Shown here piece after piece: positions 36,003 through 44,009 of a stretch of 64,000 nt of DNA (position 1 is its first letter; each line of letters begins with the position of its first letter). Below the pieces are notes generated by a model. That model saw only the letters and a program-made list of their open reading frames with translations. It ran no database searches and was not told the DNA's origin. The translations under genes and the position numbers were made by a program. Source of the stretch: Legionellaceae bacterium (lineage in GTDB: Bacteria > Pseudomonadota > Gammaproteobacteria > Legionellales > Legionellaceae); NCBI GenBank assembly GCA_029212505.1, contig JARGOS010000004.1, positions 89,109 to 153,108 on the forward strand, written 5' to 3'.

Positions 36003-36803
36003 TTATGTTGTTTCTTGGGTGGTGCCACAAATGGCCTCAATCGATTTTTTCCAACCTGAAAAGCCTTTTTCGCTCATTAAATGCCATTCTGGAGGGGGAG
36101 ATTTTAAAGTCTTGTTTAAAATATAATAAGCATGATCGCAATGATTTAACATGGAAAAATCATTAAAAGAGTCGCCAATTGCAAACGTCGTGAATTTTAT
36201 ATCTGCATACATCGTGGAGAGTACAAACTTTAGGGCGGCGCCTTTGTTGTTGTTTCGAGAGGTATAGGTTTGAAGAAAAGAATCACTGGCGTCATAAAAA
36301 ATATTATGTTTGCGGAGTTGATTCTTTAAGCGCATGAGCTCGGATGTTGATAAATTTTTGATATAAATAGGTTCAGTAAAAAATCTAATTTTAGATAATT
36401 TTTCATTTTCAGCAGATAAATTAATATCAGGAGGCAGTCGATTCATTTGGGTTAATAGCGAACTAATAGGGCTAAACGTTTTTAATAAGGCAAGATCAGG
36501 CTTGATGTTGCCTGACTTTAGTAAATAATAATCATCGATGCATATCACGTCGTGAGATGGGTAAAGCGTCGCCAAAGGGTGTCGAAAAAGTATGCCTCCG
36601 CCATTTTCGATGATAAATGGTCCGGGTAAATTTAAGTGATGGTTGAGCGAGATGATTTCATGTGCCGTTTTAGCGGTTGCTAAAATAAGCACAATGCCGG
36701 CATCATTTAATTGACTAATAACGGATTGAATGCGCGAAAAATCAGGATTCAGCTCATTTATAATGCAGCCATCAACGTCGGAAAAAAGTATTTTCTGCAT
36801 CAT
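36003..36803 (-). CDS. HAD-family phosphatase of the mannosyl/glucosyl-3-phosphoglycerate phosphatase type
   Basis: A 266-residue HAD IIB hydrolase. The catalytic motifs are DVDGCII (first Asp as nucleophile), ATAKTAHE, FIIENGGGIL and GDSFNDFSML. ENGGG together with the overall length fits the MpgP/GpgP family, which dephosphorylates mannosyl- or glucosyl-3-phosphoglycerate to the free compatible solute. It starts one base after the stop of the glycosyltransferase gene, the expected partner. It is the last gene of a three-gene minus-strand operon (Nudix, glycosyltransferase, phosphatase). Confidence 0.85.
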   Translation of the reverse strand: MMQKILFSDVDGCIINELNPDFSRIQSVISQLNDAGIVLILATAKTAHEIISLNHHLNLPGPFIIENGGGILFRHPLATLYPSHDVICIDDYYLLKSGNIKPDLALLKTFSPISSLLTQMNRLPPDINLSAENEKLSKIRFFTEPIYIKNLSTSELMRLKNQLRKHNIFYDASDSFLQTYTSRNNNKGAALKFVLSTMYADIKFTTFAIGDSFNDFSMLNHCDHAYYILNKTLKSPPPEWHLMSEKGFSGWKKSIEAICGTTQETT

Positions 36804-36804
36804 A

Positions 36805-37809
36805 TTATGCTATCGAATGGCTTAAAATTTCAGATTTTATCAGCGCTATCAATTGCTCTTCATTTTGTTTTGAAAAAACCAAGTTATTAAATAGAGCCAG
36901 TTTTTCATATTTATTCACAAAACATTGACCAGAAAGCACGTAATCTTTTGCTAAGAGCTCGGCATCTACCGGGAATGTATTCAGCAAGTAGGCAATAATA
37001 TCATGTGCGACTTCCATTAAACCAAAGTCCGAAGCGTGATTTAAATCGCGGTGAGGATGCTGATAGTTTTGTGTGATCTCTGTTTGAAATAAATTAAGAC
37101 AGGATTTATTTTTATGGACTGAAACCAATAAAGATAGATCGTACGACCAATGATTAGCCAAGTCGAGGTGTGGTATAAGATGGCTTTTAAAAGCCACATC
37201 GCCAGATAGAGGGTATCTAAATTCTGTTAAAAATAACAATAATTCATCATTTTTTTTCTGCAATAAAAGCGCTTGCAGTAAGGGGAAAATCAGCAGTCGA
37301 GTCAATCTTCCGTCTAATTTGTTGTCGGAGTAGCGCGTATAGTAACCTTTATTGAAATCCGCTTTGAGTGTTTGCATTGGGTAAATTAATTTCAGTAAAA
37401 GTGTTGGCGTAAAATTTTTTAAATCAGCATCTAGGGTGGCCACAATAGCTTTATTTTTATATTTTTCATAAAGATAAGAAAAGCCAAAGCAAAGAGCTAA
37501 TCCTTTTCCGGGTTTATTGCCAGAAGATTCATATAAAATAGTGCATTTTTTATCAAGTGATTTCAAGGTGTACGTGACGTCGTCGCTCGGATGTACCTGG
37601 CCATTCACGACAACAATGATTTCTGTTATATAATGAATAGGTTTTAATTCGTTTAATAAATTAAAAACAGCTTTATTTTCAAGATGTCTAAAATGACAAG
37701 GTATAACGATAACAACAGGTTGCGTAAAAAGGTGTGAATATAGTTTATTTTCATCAAAGCAAATATTACTTAATGTCAATAAGGTGGGTGTTTGATAAAA
37801 ATCAGCCAT
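36805..37809 (-). CDS. Glucosyl-3-phosphoglycerate-synthase-like glycosyltransferase
   Basis: A 334-residue GT-A-fold enzyme. VIVIPCHFRHLEN is the nucleotide-sugar N-terminus and VATLDADLKNFTP carries the metal-binding DxD. FNKGYYTRYSDNKLDGRLTR and RYPLSGDVAF are characteristic of the GT81 (GpgS) group, which transfers glucose from NDP-glucose to 3-phosphoglycerate. The central region LLLFLTEFRYPLSGD replaces the YPLAGE of well-studied GpgS proteins. Its start overlaps the Nudix stop by one base (TAATG). Together with the downstream phosphatase it would make glucosylglycerate or a related glycoside. The acceptor is unproven. Confidence 0.78.
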   Translation of the reverse strand: MADFYQTPTLLTLSNICFDENKLYSHLFTQPVVIVIPCHFRHLENKAVFNLLNELKPIHYITEIIVVVNGQVHPSDDVTYTLKSLDKKCTILYESSGNKPGKGLALCFGFSYLYEKYKNKAIVATLDADLKNFTPTLLLKLIYPMQTLKADFNKGYYTRYSDNKLDGRLTRLLIFPLLQALLLQKKNDELLLFLTEFRYPLSGDVAFKSHLIPHLDLANHWSYDLSLLVSVHKNKSCLNLFQTEITQNYQHPHRDLNHASDFGLMEVAHDIIAYLLNTFPVDAELLAKDYVLSGQCFVNKYEKLALFNNLVFSKQNEEQLIALIKSEILSHSIA

Positions 37810-38354
37810 TAGATAACGTCCTCTTGAGTCGTATAAATTTTTTCCGGAGTATCAAGCTTGGCATGAGATAATTGATTGAGGGCAAAAACAGATTGAGCAT
37901 AGACATTTGGAAAAAGTTCATCTTGCATGCTTTCTAATTCTTGAAGGTTAAACCATCCGAACTCATGAGACTCATTTTTATTGTAAGTGACTTTGTCGGT
38001 GCATGATTTCATTAAGTAAGCAAAATCAATGTGTCGATGGTGGGGATTGTTACCTACAAAATAAACCGTTATATCAAATGGCATAGGTAATATTTTTGCA
38101 TATGTATTTTCTTGCTGAGGTCTTTCATGTTTTTGCGTGGGTTCGATTAATTGCAATTCACTTTGTTTTAGACCTGTTTCTTCTAAAACTTCACGCCAAA
38201 GCGCCATCTCTGGGTCTTCGTTAGGCTCTATATGACCACCTACGTTAATCCATGTGTTCAGTTTTTTGTGAGAAAGTAAAAGCAATCGTTGTTTATGGAT
38301 AATAAATGCACTTACTGAAAAATCATAGCTCGAATCATCGTCTTTCATCAACAT
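37809..38354 (-). CDS. Nudix hydrolase
   Basis: A 181-residue protein with a complete Nudix box, G-H-I-E-P-N-E...REVLEETG (GX5EX7REUXEEXGU pattern), near residue 40. The rest of the fold fits (N-terminal beta strand SVSAFIIHKQRLLLL, C-terminal FGWFNLQELESM). Substrate specificity cannot be read from the box. In this setting two possibilities stand out: dihydroneopterin triphosphate (FolQ-like), because of the adjacent DHFR and DHPS-like genes, or a nucleotide sugar, because of the glycosyltransferase. It heads the operon with the GT and phosphatase genes and is divergent from the DHFR-like gene across a 101-nt gap. Confidence 0.85.
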   Translation of the reverse strand: MLMKDDDSSYDFSVSAFIIHKQRLLLLSHKKLNTWINVGGHIEPNEDPEMALWREVLEETGLKQSELQLIEPTQKHERPQQENTYAKILPMPFDITVYFVGNNPHHRHIDFAYLMKSCTDKVTYNKNESHEFGWFNLQELESMQDELFPNVYAQSVFALNQLSHAKLDTPEKIYTTQEDVI

Positions 38355-38455
38355 CCTGTTGTTTAAAAAATTTAGACTTGAAAAAAAAAATATAATACAG
38401 TTTAATGGATAGTTACTAGAATATGCAATGTTTCACAGCTTTTTAGGGATACGTG

Positions 38456-38971
38456 ATGTGGAATAGAAAAATAACGGGTCTTATCGCGTGTGATCCAACC
38501 GGCATCATTGGAGAAAAGCGTCGTCTGCCTTGGAGCTTCCCTGAGGAAGTCGCCTTTTTTCGTCAAACAACAGCGCAGCAAATTATGATCACCGGCGCTA
38601 CCACGTATGAAGAAATGCCGAAGTCTTTTTTTCATGATCGCTATTGTGTTGTTTTTTCAAAATCTTCGCACACGTCAAGCCAAGACCATCCTCGCACCGT
38701 TATGTTTGTTTCAAGCCTCAATGAGTTTTTAAACCTGAAAAATTTACCGGAAAATAAGTCGTGTTACATGATTGGTGGTGCTGAAATAGCGAAATTATTT
38801 CTTGCTTACCACTTAATCGATGATTTCTTATTATCTATGATGACTAAAAATTATAGCGGAGATACTGTTTTCCCCTTAGATCTTATTACACATTGGCCAC
38901 GAACACAGCTCAAAAAAACAGCTGATTTTTCCACGTATCATTACATAAATCCATTAAGTCAGCGCGTATGA
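38456..38971 (+). CDS. Dihydrofolate reductase-like protein
   Basis: A 171-residue DHFR-fold protein. It keeps the active-site segment RRLPWSFPEEVAFFRQTT, where Glu stands at the usual catalytic acid position. IMITGATTYEEMP replaces the NADPH-binding IMGRxTWES motif, so the basic residue of that motif is changed. CYMIGGAEIAKLFL and SGDTVFP are conserved. It is a divergent homologue rather than a typical FolA. The ATG at 38456 has AGGGAT upstream at good distance; a GTG three bases earlier is possible. Its stop overlaps the start of the DHPS-like gene by 4 nt (ATGA). Confidence 0.8.
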   Translation: MWNRKITGLIACDPTGIIGEKRRLPWSFPEEVAFFRQTTAQQIMITGATTYEEMPKSFFHDRYCVVFSKSSHTSSQDHPRTVMFVSSLNEFLNLKNLPENKSCYMIGGAEIAKLFLAYHLIDDFLLSMMTKNYSGDTVFPLDLITHWPRTQLKKTADFSTYHYINPLSQRV

Positions 38972-39735
38972 TTAAATTATTCTCTGTTGTTAACTTGTCA
39001 AAAGAATCACCGCAAGTGGACGCTGTTGTTCGTTCGCCGCAATTGGCTTTATTAAAAATAAAGCAATTACTAAACGATGGGGCAGATTATATTGACATCG
39101 GCGGGCGTTCGTCTGGTTCTAAAACAAGTATCCTTTCTGATAAAGATGAACAGAATAGACTAAAATTACCTCTATTATTATCGCAGCAGCAAAATATTTC
39201 ACCTCTATCTCTTGATACGTGGTCGATCGAGACAGCATTAATGTATTTGGAACATGTTCAGGTTATTAATTATACTTCAACATACTTCCCTGATTCCTTT
39301 TTAAGTGAGCTTGCAAATGCGCGCAGAAAAGTGGTCGTGAACTACTTACCAGCAAAAAATCCTTATGATTTAAGAAATAAACCATACTCAAAATTCAATA
39401 TCCATAACGCTTTGACTTTTTTCGAAGAAACGTTGTCGCTTCTGAATAAACGAAATGTTGAAGTTTTAGCCATTGATCCAAATTTAGGTATGTGGCATCC
39501 GAATACACCAGAACAGGAGAAGCCGCGTATCCAAGAAGAAATTATTGCGCATATTCCTTTGTTTCAAACACTGGCCCCCGTGTTCATCGTGGCGCCACGT
39601 ACCACCGGTGTTTTAAACACCGAATTAACAAGTCAAATTATTTCACAGGGTGTCGATTATATCAGAACACATGATGTTATCGAGGTAAAAAAATTGGTAA
39701 CTCAGAGCAGGTTAAAAACCACGGCCTCCATCTAA
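38968..39735 (+). CDS. Divergent dihydropteroate synthase-like protein
   Basis: A 255-residue TIM-barrel protein that lines up with dihydropteroate synthase in order: KLFSVVNLSKES (family MGIxNVTxDS), GADYIDIGGRSSG (family DIGGESTRPG, with Glu to Arg and loss of RPG), LSLDTWSIETA (family SIDTxKxxVA), INYTSTYFPD, LAIDPNLGM, then VAPRTTGV (family GxSRKS, with the Lys missing) and a final YIRTHDV (RVHDV). Several pterin-site residues persist, but the pABA and phosphate contacts are altered. It is coupled to the DHFR-like gene. It may be a specialised DHPS or an enzyme that uses a related pterin. Confidence 0.72.
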   Translation: MIKLFSVVNLSKESPQVDAVVRSPQLALLKIKQLLNDGADYIDIGGRSSGSKTSILSDKDEQNRLKLPLLLSQQQNISPLSLDTWSIETALMYLEHVQVINYTSTYFPDSFLSELANARRKVVVNYLPAKNPYDLRNKPYSKFNIHNALTFFEETLSLLNKRNVEVLAIDPNLGMWHPNTPEQEKPRIQEEIIAHIPLFQTLAPVFIVAPRTTGVLNTELTSQIISQGVDYIRTHDVIEVKKLVTQSRLKTTASI

Positions 39736-39747
39736 GTTACCGTAAAT

Positions 39748-40503
39748 TTACGCAATGCTATACATTAGACCAAACATAATAGAATCAAGTGTTGGGTTTT
39801 GATTGTTCTCTGTGCTTGACATGGTAAACGTCGTATTTGTACCTATCATGGTTTTATTTGCTTTCATCGACGAACCAAATACATGCATGTAAGCAAGAGA
39901 AACCCCCCAATTTTCATTGACGTTGTAAATTCCACCTACTTTAATTTCAGGTAAAATTTGCGTGACACTTTGTTTTTCATCCGTCAGTTTACTTAATGTT
40001 CCACCAGGAATAACAGCACTGAGTGTGGCTGTTGTATGTGCACGTAGGTTTTGCGCCATAAATCCAAACTTCCCAAATAAATCAATTTTGTTGTATTGGT
40101 ACATGGCGCCCATCAATACATCATACCCATCAATATTGAAGTTGGTGTGGCCAAGAACACCCGCATCTACGCCCTCAGGTTGAACGGTAGGTGAGGCATC
40201 TAAATTGCCCGACACGTTACCATAATACCCACCACCAATCTCACTGGTAAAGCTCAGTCGCTCAGAGTACGCATGACGCATACCTAAAGACAAACGACCA
40301 CCCCAGCCCTTCGTTGAATTATCCGTAACAAATTGATTAAATGATAGTTGCTGTATTTGATTCCAAGTATACGCTGCTTCTCCACCAACGAATGGAATAA
40401 AACTATGTGTTGAGACAGGGCCCATCGTGCCTGCATGGGCAAGAGATAAAGAAAGCAATGCTGCAGTTGAAATACCTAAGCTCGTACTTCTTACTATATT
40501 CAT
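39748..40503 (-). CDS. Outer-membrane beta-barrel protein
   Basis: A 251-residue protein with a signal peptide (1-24, ending AHA-G) and alternating beta strands with aromatic girdles, such as GWGGRLSLGMRHAYSERLSF, NWGVSLAYMHVFG and DSIMFGLMYSIA. The C-terminus lacks a perfect terminal Phe but fits an eight-strand Omp family common in Legionella and Coxiella. The start is supported by AAGGATAA upstream of the ATG. It is convergent with the DHPS-like gene and divergent from the ABC exporter. Function (adhesion, porin or other) is unknown. Confidence 0.8.
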   Translation of the reverse strand: MNIVRSTSLGISTAALLSLSLAHAGTMGPVSTHSFIPFVGGEAAYTWNQIQQLSFNQFVTDNSTKGWGGRLSLGMRHAYSERLSFTSEIGGGYYGNVSGNLDASPTVQPEGVDAGVLGHTNFNIDGYDVLMGAMYQYNKIDLFGKFGFMAQNLRAHTTATLSAVIPGGTLSKLTDEKQSVTQILPEIKVGGIYNVNENWGVSLAYMHVFGSSMKANKTMIGTNTTFTMSSTENNQNPTLDSIMFGLMYSIA

Positions 40504-40694
40504 TTAGATTATCCTTAATTTATTTTTTTTAACAGATAGAAGATCAGTAAAACATTATCATATAGATTTTTTTTTTGAAAGCGTCAATTAAAAAGTTGTT
40601 TGCAGTTTGTAGGCAACTCTAGAGGTACCATTTGATTGAAAAATCTGTGTGATCTTCATAAGATAGATAAGACCTTATAAAATAGGGGATTTCT

Positions 40695-42467
40695 TTGAAT
40701 GACTCTACAGATGGATCATTAAATATTTCAAATACGTCAGGTGTTTTTACCTATATCAGCACACTCTTTCATTATCAAAAACACTATCCTATGCTTTTGA
40801 TGGGGGTCATTGTATCGATTGTATTATGGGTCGTATATCAGGGGACACAGCCCATCATTTTTGAATGGTTATTTAATGATGTTATATACAAAAAAAATAC
40901 ATCGTTATTGATCCTGGCAATAGGCGTTATCGCGCTTAATTTTTTTCTTATTTTTGTTTCTCAGACCATGACGATTGTCATAGGTTCAAAATTGAATGTA
41001 AAAGTATTTTCGAAAATAAAGTATAAACTCTTTTCTTTAGTACAAAATCTAAACCATTCCGACGGTATCGATCCTAGTGATGTCATGACTCACTTTGGTG
41101 AACATCTTGTCAGTGTCGAAAGCACATCACTGTTTATTATATGGTATGTTCTGGGGAATATTTTGACGGTATTTCTGAGCGCCGTTTTGATGTTTTATTT
41201 TAATTGGGTCATGGCCTTAATTAGTTTATTTTCTATGATTGGCCTCATGTTTTTACCTCATTTTCTAGCAAAAAAAACAACGAGTCTAGCTATCTCAAAA
41301 GAAGGCATTGAAAAAAAATTACGTCATGATATTCACGAAAGTGTCATGATGCATGATGAAATTCGTTTGAATTTACTAAAAAAATACAAACGGAATTTAT
41401 TTAAAATAAGCTTAATACAAGCTAGACAAGCGACCTATCGGCACAATATGAGTTCAGGATTTACCGGTGGTTCCTTTGTGATAGGGGCTCAATTTATATT
41501 GATGACGGTGATGATTGTCGGTAGCGTGCTGATTTTTTATGGTAATTTAAATTCAGGGGGATTTGTTGGGTTTGTGGTGTTGCTCCAAAATTTTGTTACG
41601 GCTGTTAATGGGTTGAGCACACGTATTCCTTTGCTTATGCAAAGTGCTAGAAGTCTTTCGAGTATTGAAGATCTACTTAAAAGAAAGCAAACAAAATCAA
41701 GATCAACACAAGCACTGTCTGGACTAAAAAATAAAATTTGTTTTGATCAGGTTATCTTTGGCTATGGTCATAGACGTCAATTTAATGAAATTAATTTGAC
41801 CATCCATGCGGGAAAAATGGTTGGAATCGTGGGTCCAAATGGTTCTGGAAAAAGCACCTTTTTAAAACTGTTGTTGAAAGAAATAACGCCTCATTCTGGT
41901 CAGATTTTATTTGATGGGATTAATTATAAGCATGTTTCAGAACAGTCATTGCTATCGAATATTGGTGTTGTCATGCAGGAACCTAAATTGTTTGAATGCA
42001 GTATTCAAGACAATATAAGGATGGGGAAACTGGATGCAACGGATGAAGAAGTCATTGCGGTAGCAAAAAAAGTAGGTATTCATGATGATATTATGTTATT
42101 TCCACAGCAATATAAAACGATATTTGGGCATAAATCAGGACTTTCTGGTGGGCAGTGTCAGCGAGTTTGTATCGCACGTGCCTTGATTAGTAACCCTGCC
42201 ATCGTGTGTTTGGATGAAGCTACATCAGCACTTGACTCATTGAGCGCTGCGATGATTGAAGAAACGTTGGAGAATATGAGGGGACAGCATACGCTCATTG
42301 TTATTACGCATCGGTTACAATCAATTATGAATGCAGATTTGATCGTTGTTATGAATAACGGAGCAATTCAAGAAATGGGAACTCATCAAGCATTACTTGA
42401 TAAACAAGGCTTATATTTGCATTTATGGGAAAAACAGCGAAATAGCCATGTACACTATGCATTTTAA
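40695..42467 (+). CDS. ABC exporter, fused membrane and ATPase domains
   Basis: A 590-residue type I ABC half-transporter. The membrane domain (about 30-320) has six hydrophobic segments. The ATPase domain has Walker A GPNGSGKSTFL, the signature LSGGQCQRVCIARAL, Walker B IVCLDEATSALD and the H-loop VITHRL. The length and MsbA/LmrA-like order indicate export of a lipid, peptide or drug; no peptidase domain is present. The start is a TTG at 40695 preceded by AGGGG five to seven bases upstream, since no ATG fits the first helix. A frameshifted GMC oxidoreductase lies just downstream on the other strand. Confidence 0.9.
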   Translation: MNDSTDGSLNISNTSGVFTYISTLFHYQKHYPMLLMGVIVSIVLWVVYQGTQPIIFEWLFNDVIYKKNTSLLILAIGVIALNFFLIFVSQTMTIVIGSKLNVKVFSKIKYKLFSLVQNLNHSDGIDPSDVMTHFGEHLVSVESTSLFIIWYVLGNILTVFLSAVLMFYFNWVMALISLFSMIGLMFLPHFLAKKTTSLAISKEGIEKKLRHDIHESVMMHDEIRLNLLKKYKRNLFKISLIQARQATYRHNMSSGFTGGSFVIGAQFILMTVMIVGSVLIFYGNLNSGGFVGFVVLLQNFVTAVNGLSTRIPLLMQSARSLSSIEDLLKRKQTKSRSTQALSGLKNKICFDQVIFGYGHRRQFNEINLTIHAGKMVGIVGPNGSGKSTFLKLLLKEITPHSGQILFDGINYKHVSEQSLLSNIGVVMQEPKLFECSIQDNIRMGKLDATDEEVIAVAKKVGIHDDIMLFPQQYKTIFGHKSGLSGGQCQRVCIARALISNPAIVCLDEATSALDSLSAAMIEETLENMRGQHTLIVITHRLQSIMNADLIVVMNNGAIQEMGTHQALLDKQGLYLHLWEKQRNSHVHYAF

Positions 42468-42499
42468 TCATTTTGACCAAATAATAAGGCTAATATGTG

Positions 42500-43940
42500 T
42501 CAAGCTAGTGCTCGTAACGAGCAACGACTTCGCTTCAATAAGTAATCTGCCAGCCTTAACGCAAGGGCTGTAATCGTAAGGTAAGGACTGGCAGCGCCTT
42601 GTGTGGGCCAAATACTAGCATCCACAATCGATACATTTTCTATGCCATAAACATTGCCGTAACTATCTGTTGCTCCAGAGGCAAGCGAGCTAGCCATTCT
42701 CAAACCACCCATATCATGCAAAGATTGGCCAGGACCGTAGGTTTTGAGTTCTTCAACACGTCCATGTAGGGCGTGGGCTATGTCATTAATTTTGTCTGAA
42801 ATTTTTGTGCAACGTTGATAATCTTGTTGGGTGTAGTGGCATGTTATCGTATCAATATTTGAATGCCCATTTCTTTTGTTCATTTTGTTTTCAAAGATTG
42901 CGTCGCGCTTTCCAAAACAATACAGTAATAAGTACTTTCCTGTTGATTTCCAATCAGTCCAGCTTGAAACAGAGCTGTGAAATAAAGGATTAAAACTCAT
43001 TTTTTGATAGGGGCCCTTAATTTGAAACTGAAATTTATTTGTACTATCTGAGGGGATAAACAAATAACAAGCACCATCTATCGGTTGTTTTAAACGAATA
43101 ATCGCCTGGAAAAACAAGTGATCGCTCATGTAACGAGAAAATATTTTGTTATGAATATGAATGTTTGAATTTTGCATAAGAATGTTACTTTGCAGCGCCC
43201 CACAGGCCAATATAACATGGCTATTTCCTACATTTGCCATGAATGCTGGCTCTGTGTTCTTGCTCCTGATATGAATTGACGTTACTTTACCGGAGCTTTG
43301 CGTTAAAGAAACAACTTTTGCATTGTATATGAGAGAGATTCCTTGGGTTGCATGTACAGGTTCTAATAAGCCACTTTTTGTTAATCGAGCAATCGAGCTA
43401 TCAAACCGGAACATAGAGTCCGTCTTTCCATCGCCAGAATCTAAAGCTATAGGCGCTTCAGTTGCAGCAAAACCTTGTGATTGCAATGCGGCGATTAACT
43501 GTGTTTGAGTTCCAGATTGGATGAGTGATTTTACATGAATTAATTGCTCAGCTTCTAAATAATATGGCAGGATATCCTCGTAGGATAAATCCCAATCAGA
43601 AAAATCATTTGGAATAAATCGAGTCGCTAACCCACCCCAAAAAAGCGTTCGCCCACCAACCGTTTCCCATATAGGTGCGGGATGCATGGTGTGCTTTTTT
43701 TTATTAAAAGCTTTCCAGTTGATTTGATGACAGACTTTTTTTTCTATTTGTTCGTGAGTTGGATATTCCAAGCGAGTATTCTTAATATTTTCTGCTTTGG
43801 GCTAATTTAATTGCAGCGGTGATTCCTGATGTTCCGGAACCAATGATAATATAATCTGCATGTAAGAAGAGATCATGTTCAAAAGCCACCGGAGACGATT
43901 GACATGAAAAGGTTCCTGCAGCATTTATTAAGCAATCCAT
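42500..43940 (-). pseudogene. GMC-family oxidoreductase with single-base frameshift
   Basis: An ATG at 43940 with GGAAA upstream opens a 52-codon frame that ends in the FAD-binding loop DYIIIGSGTSGITAAIKLAQ and stops at a TAA at about 43783. The main body (43771 down to 42500, 423 codons from a TTG) lies in the next frame. It carries ETVGGRTLFWGGLATRF, HVILACGALQSN, LHDMGGLRM and the C-terminal ASPYLTITALALRLADY of GMC oxidoreductases. Removing one A from the AAAA run before the stop joins the two frames. Either the gene is inactivated, expressed by slippage, or the base is a sequencing error. The joined region is short of the usual LLLEAG segment, so a further small deletion is possible. It was probably a choline, alcohol or sugar dehydrogenase. 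Confidence 0.75.
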
Positions 43941-43953
43941 TCATTTTTCCAGG

Positions 43954-43990
43954 GAAAAACAGCCCCGGCCGTAACTCATACGGCCAAGGT
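43954..43990 (-). terminator. Terminator of the degP-like gene
   Basis: On the minus strand CCTTGGCCGTA and TACGGCCGGGG form an 11-bp stem with two G-U pairs and a 5-nt loop, followed by CTGTTTTT. It begins about 20 nt after the DegP-like stop and precedes the GMC gene. Confidence 0.7.
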
Positions 43991-44009
43991 AAGTATGATT
44001 GAAGATAAA

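Noticed and set aside
39741..39752. Palindrome CGTAAATTTACG at the convergent DHPS-like and outer-membrane gene ends
   Set aside because: It is short, has no loop or T-run and overlaps the stop codon; it may be chance.
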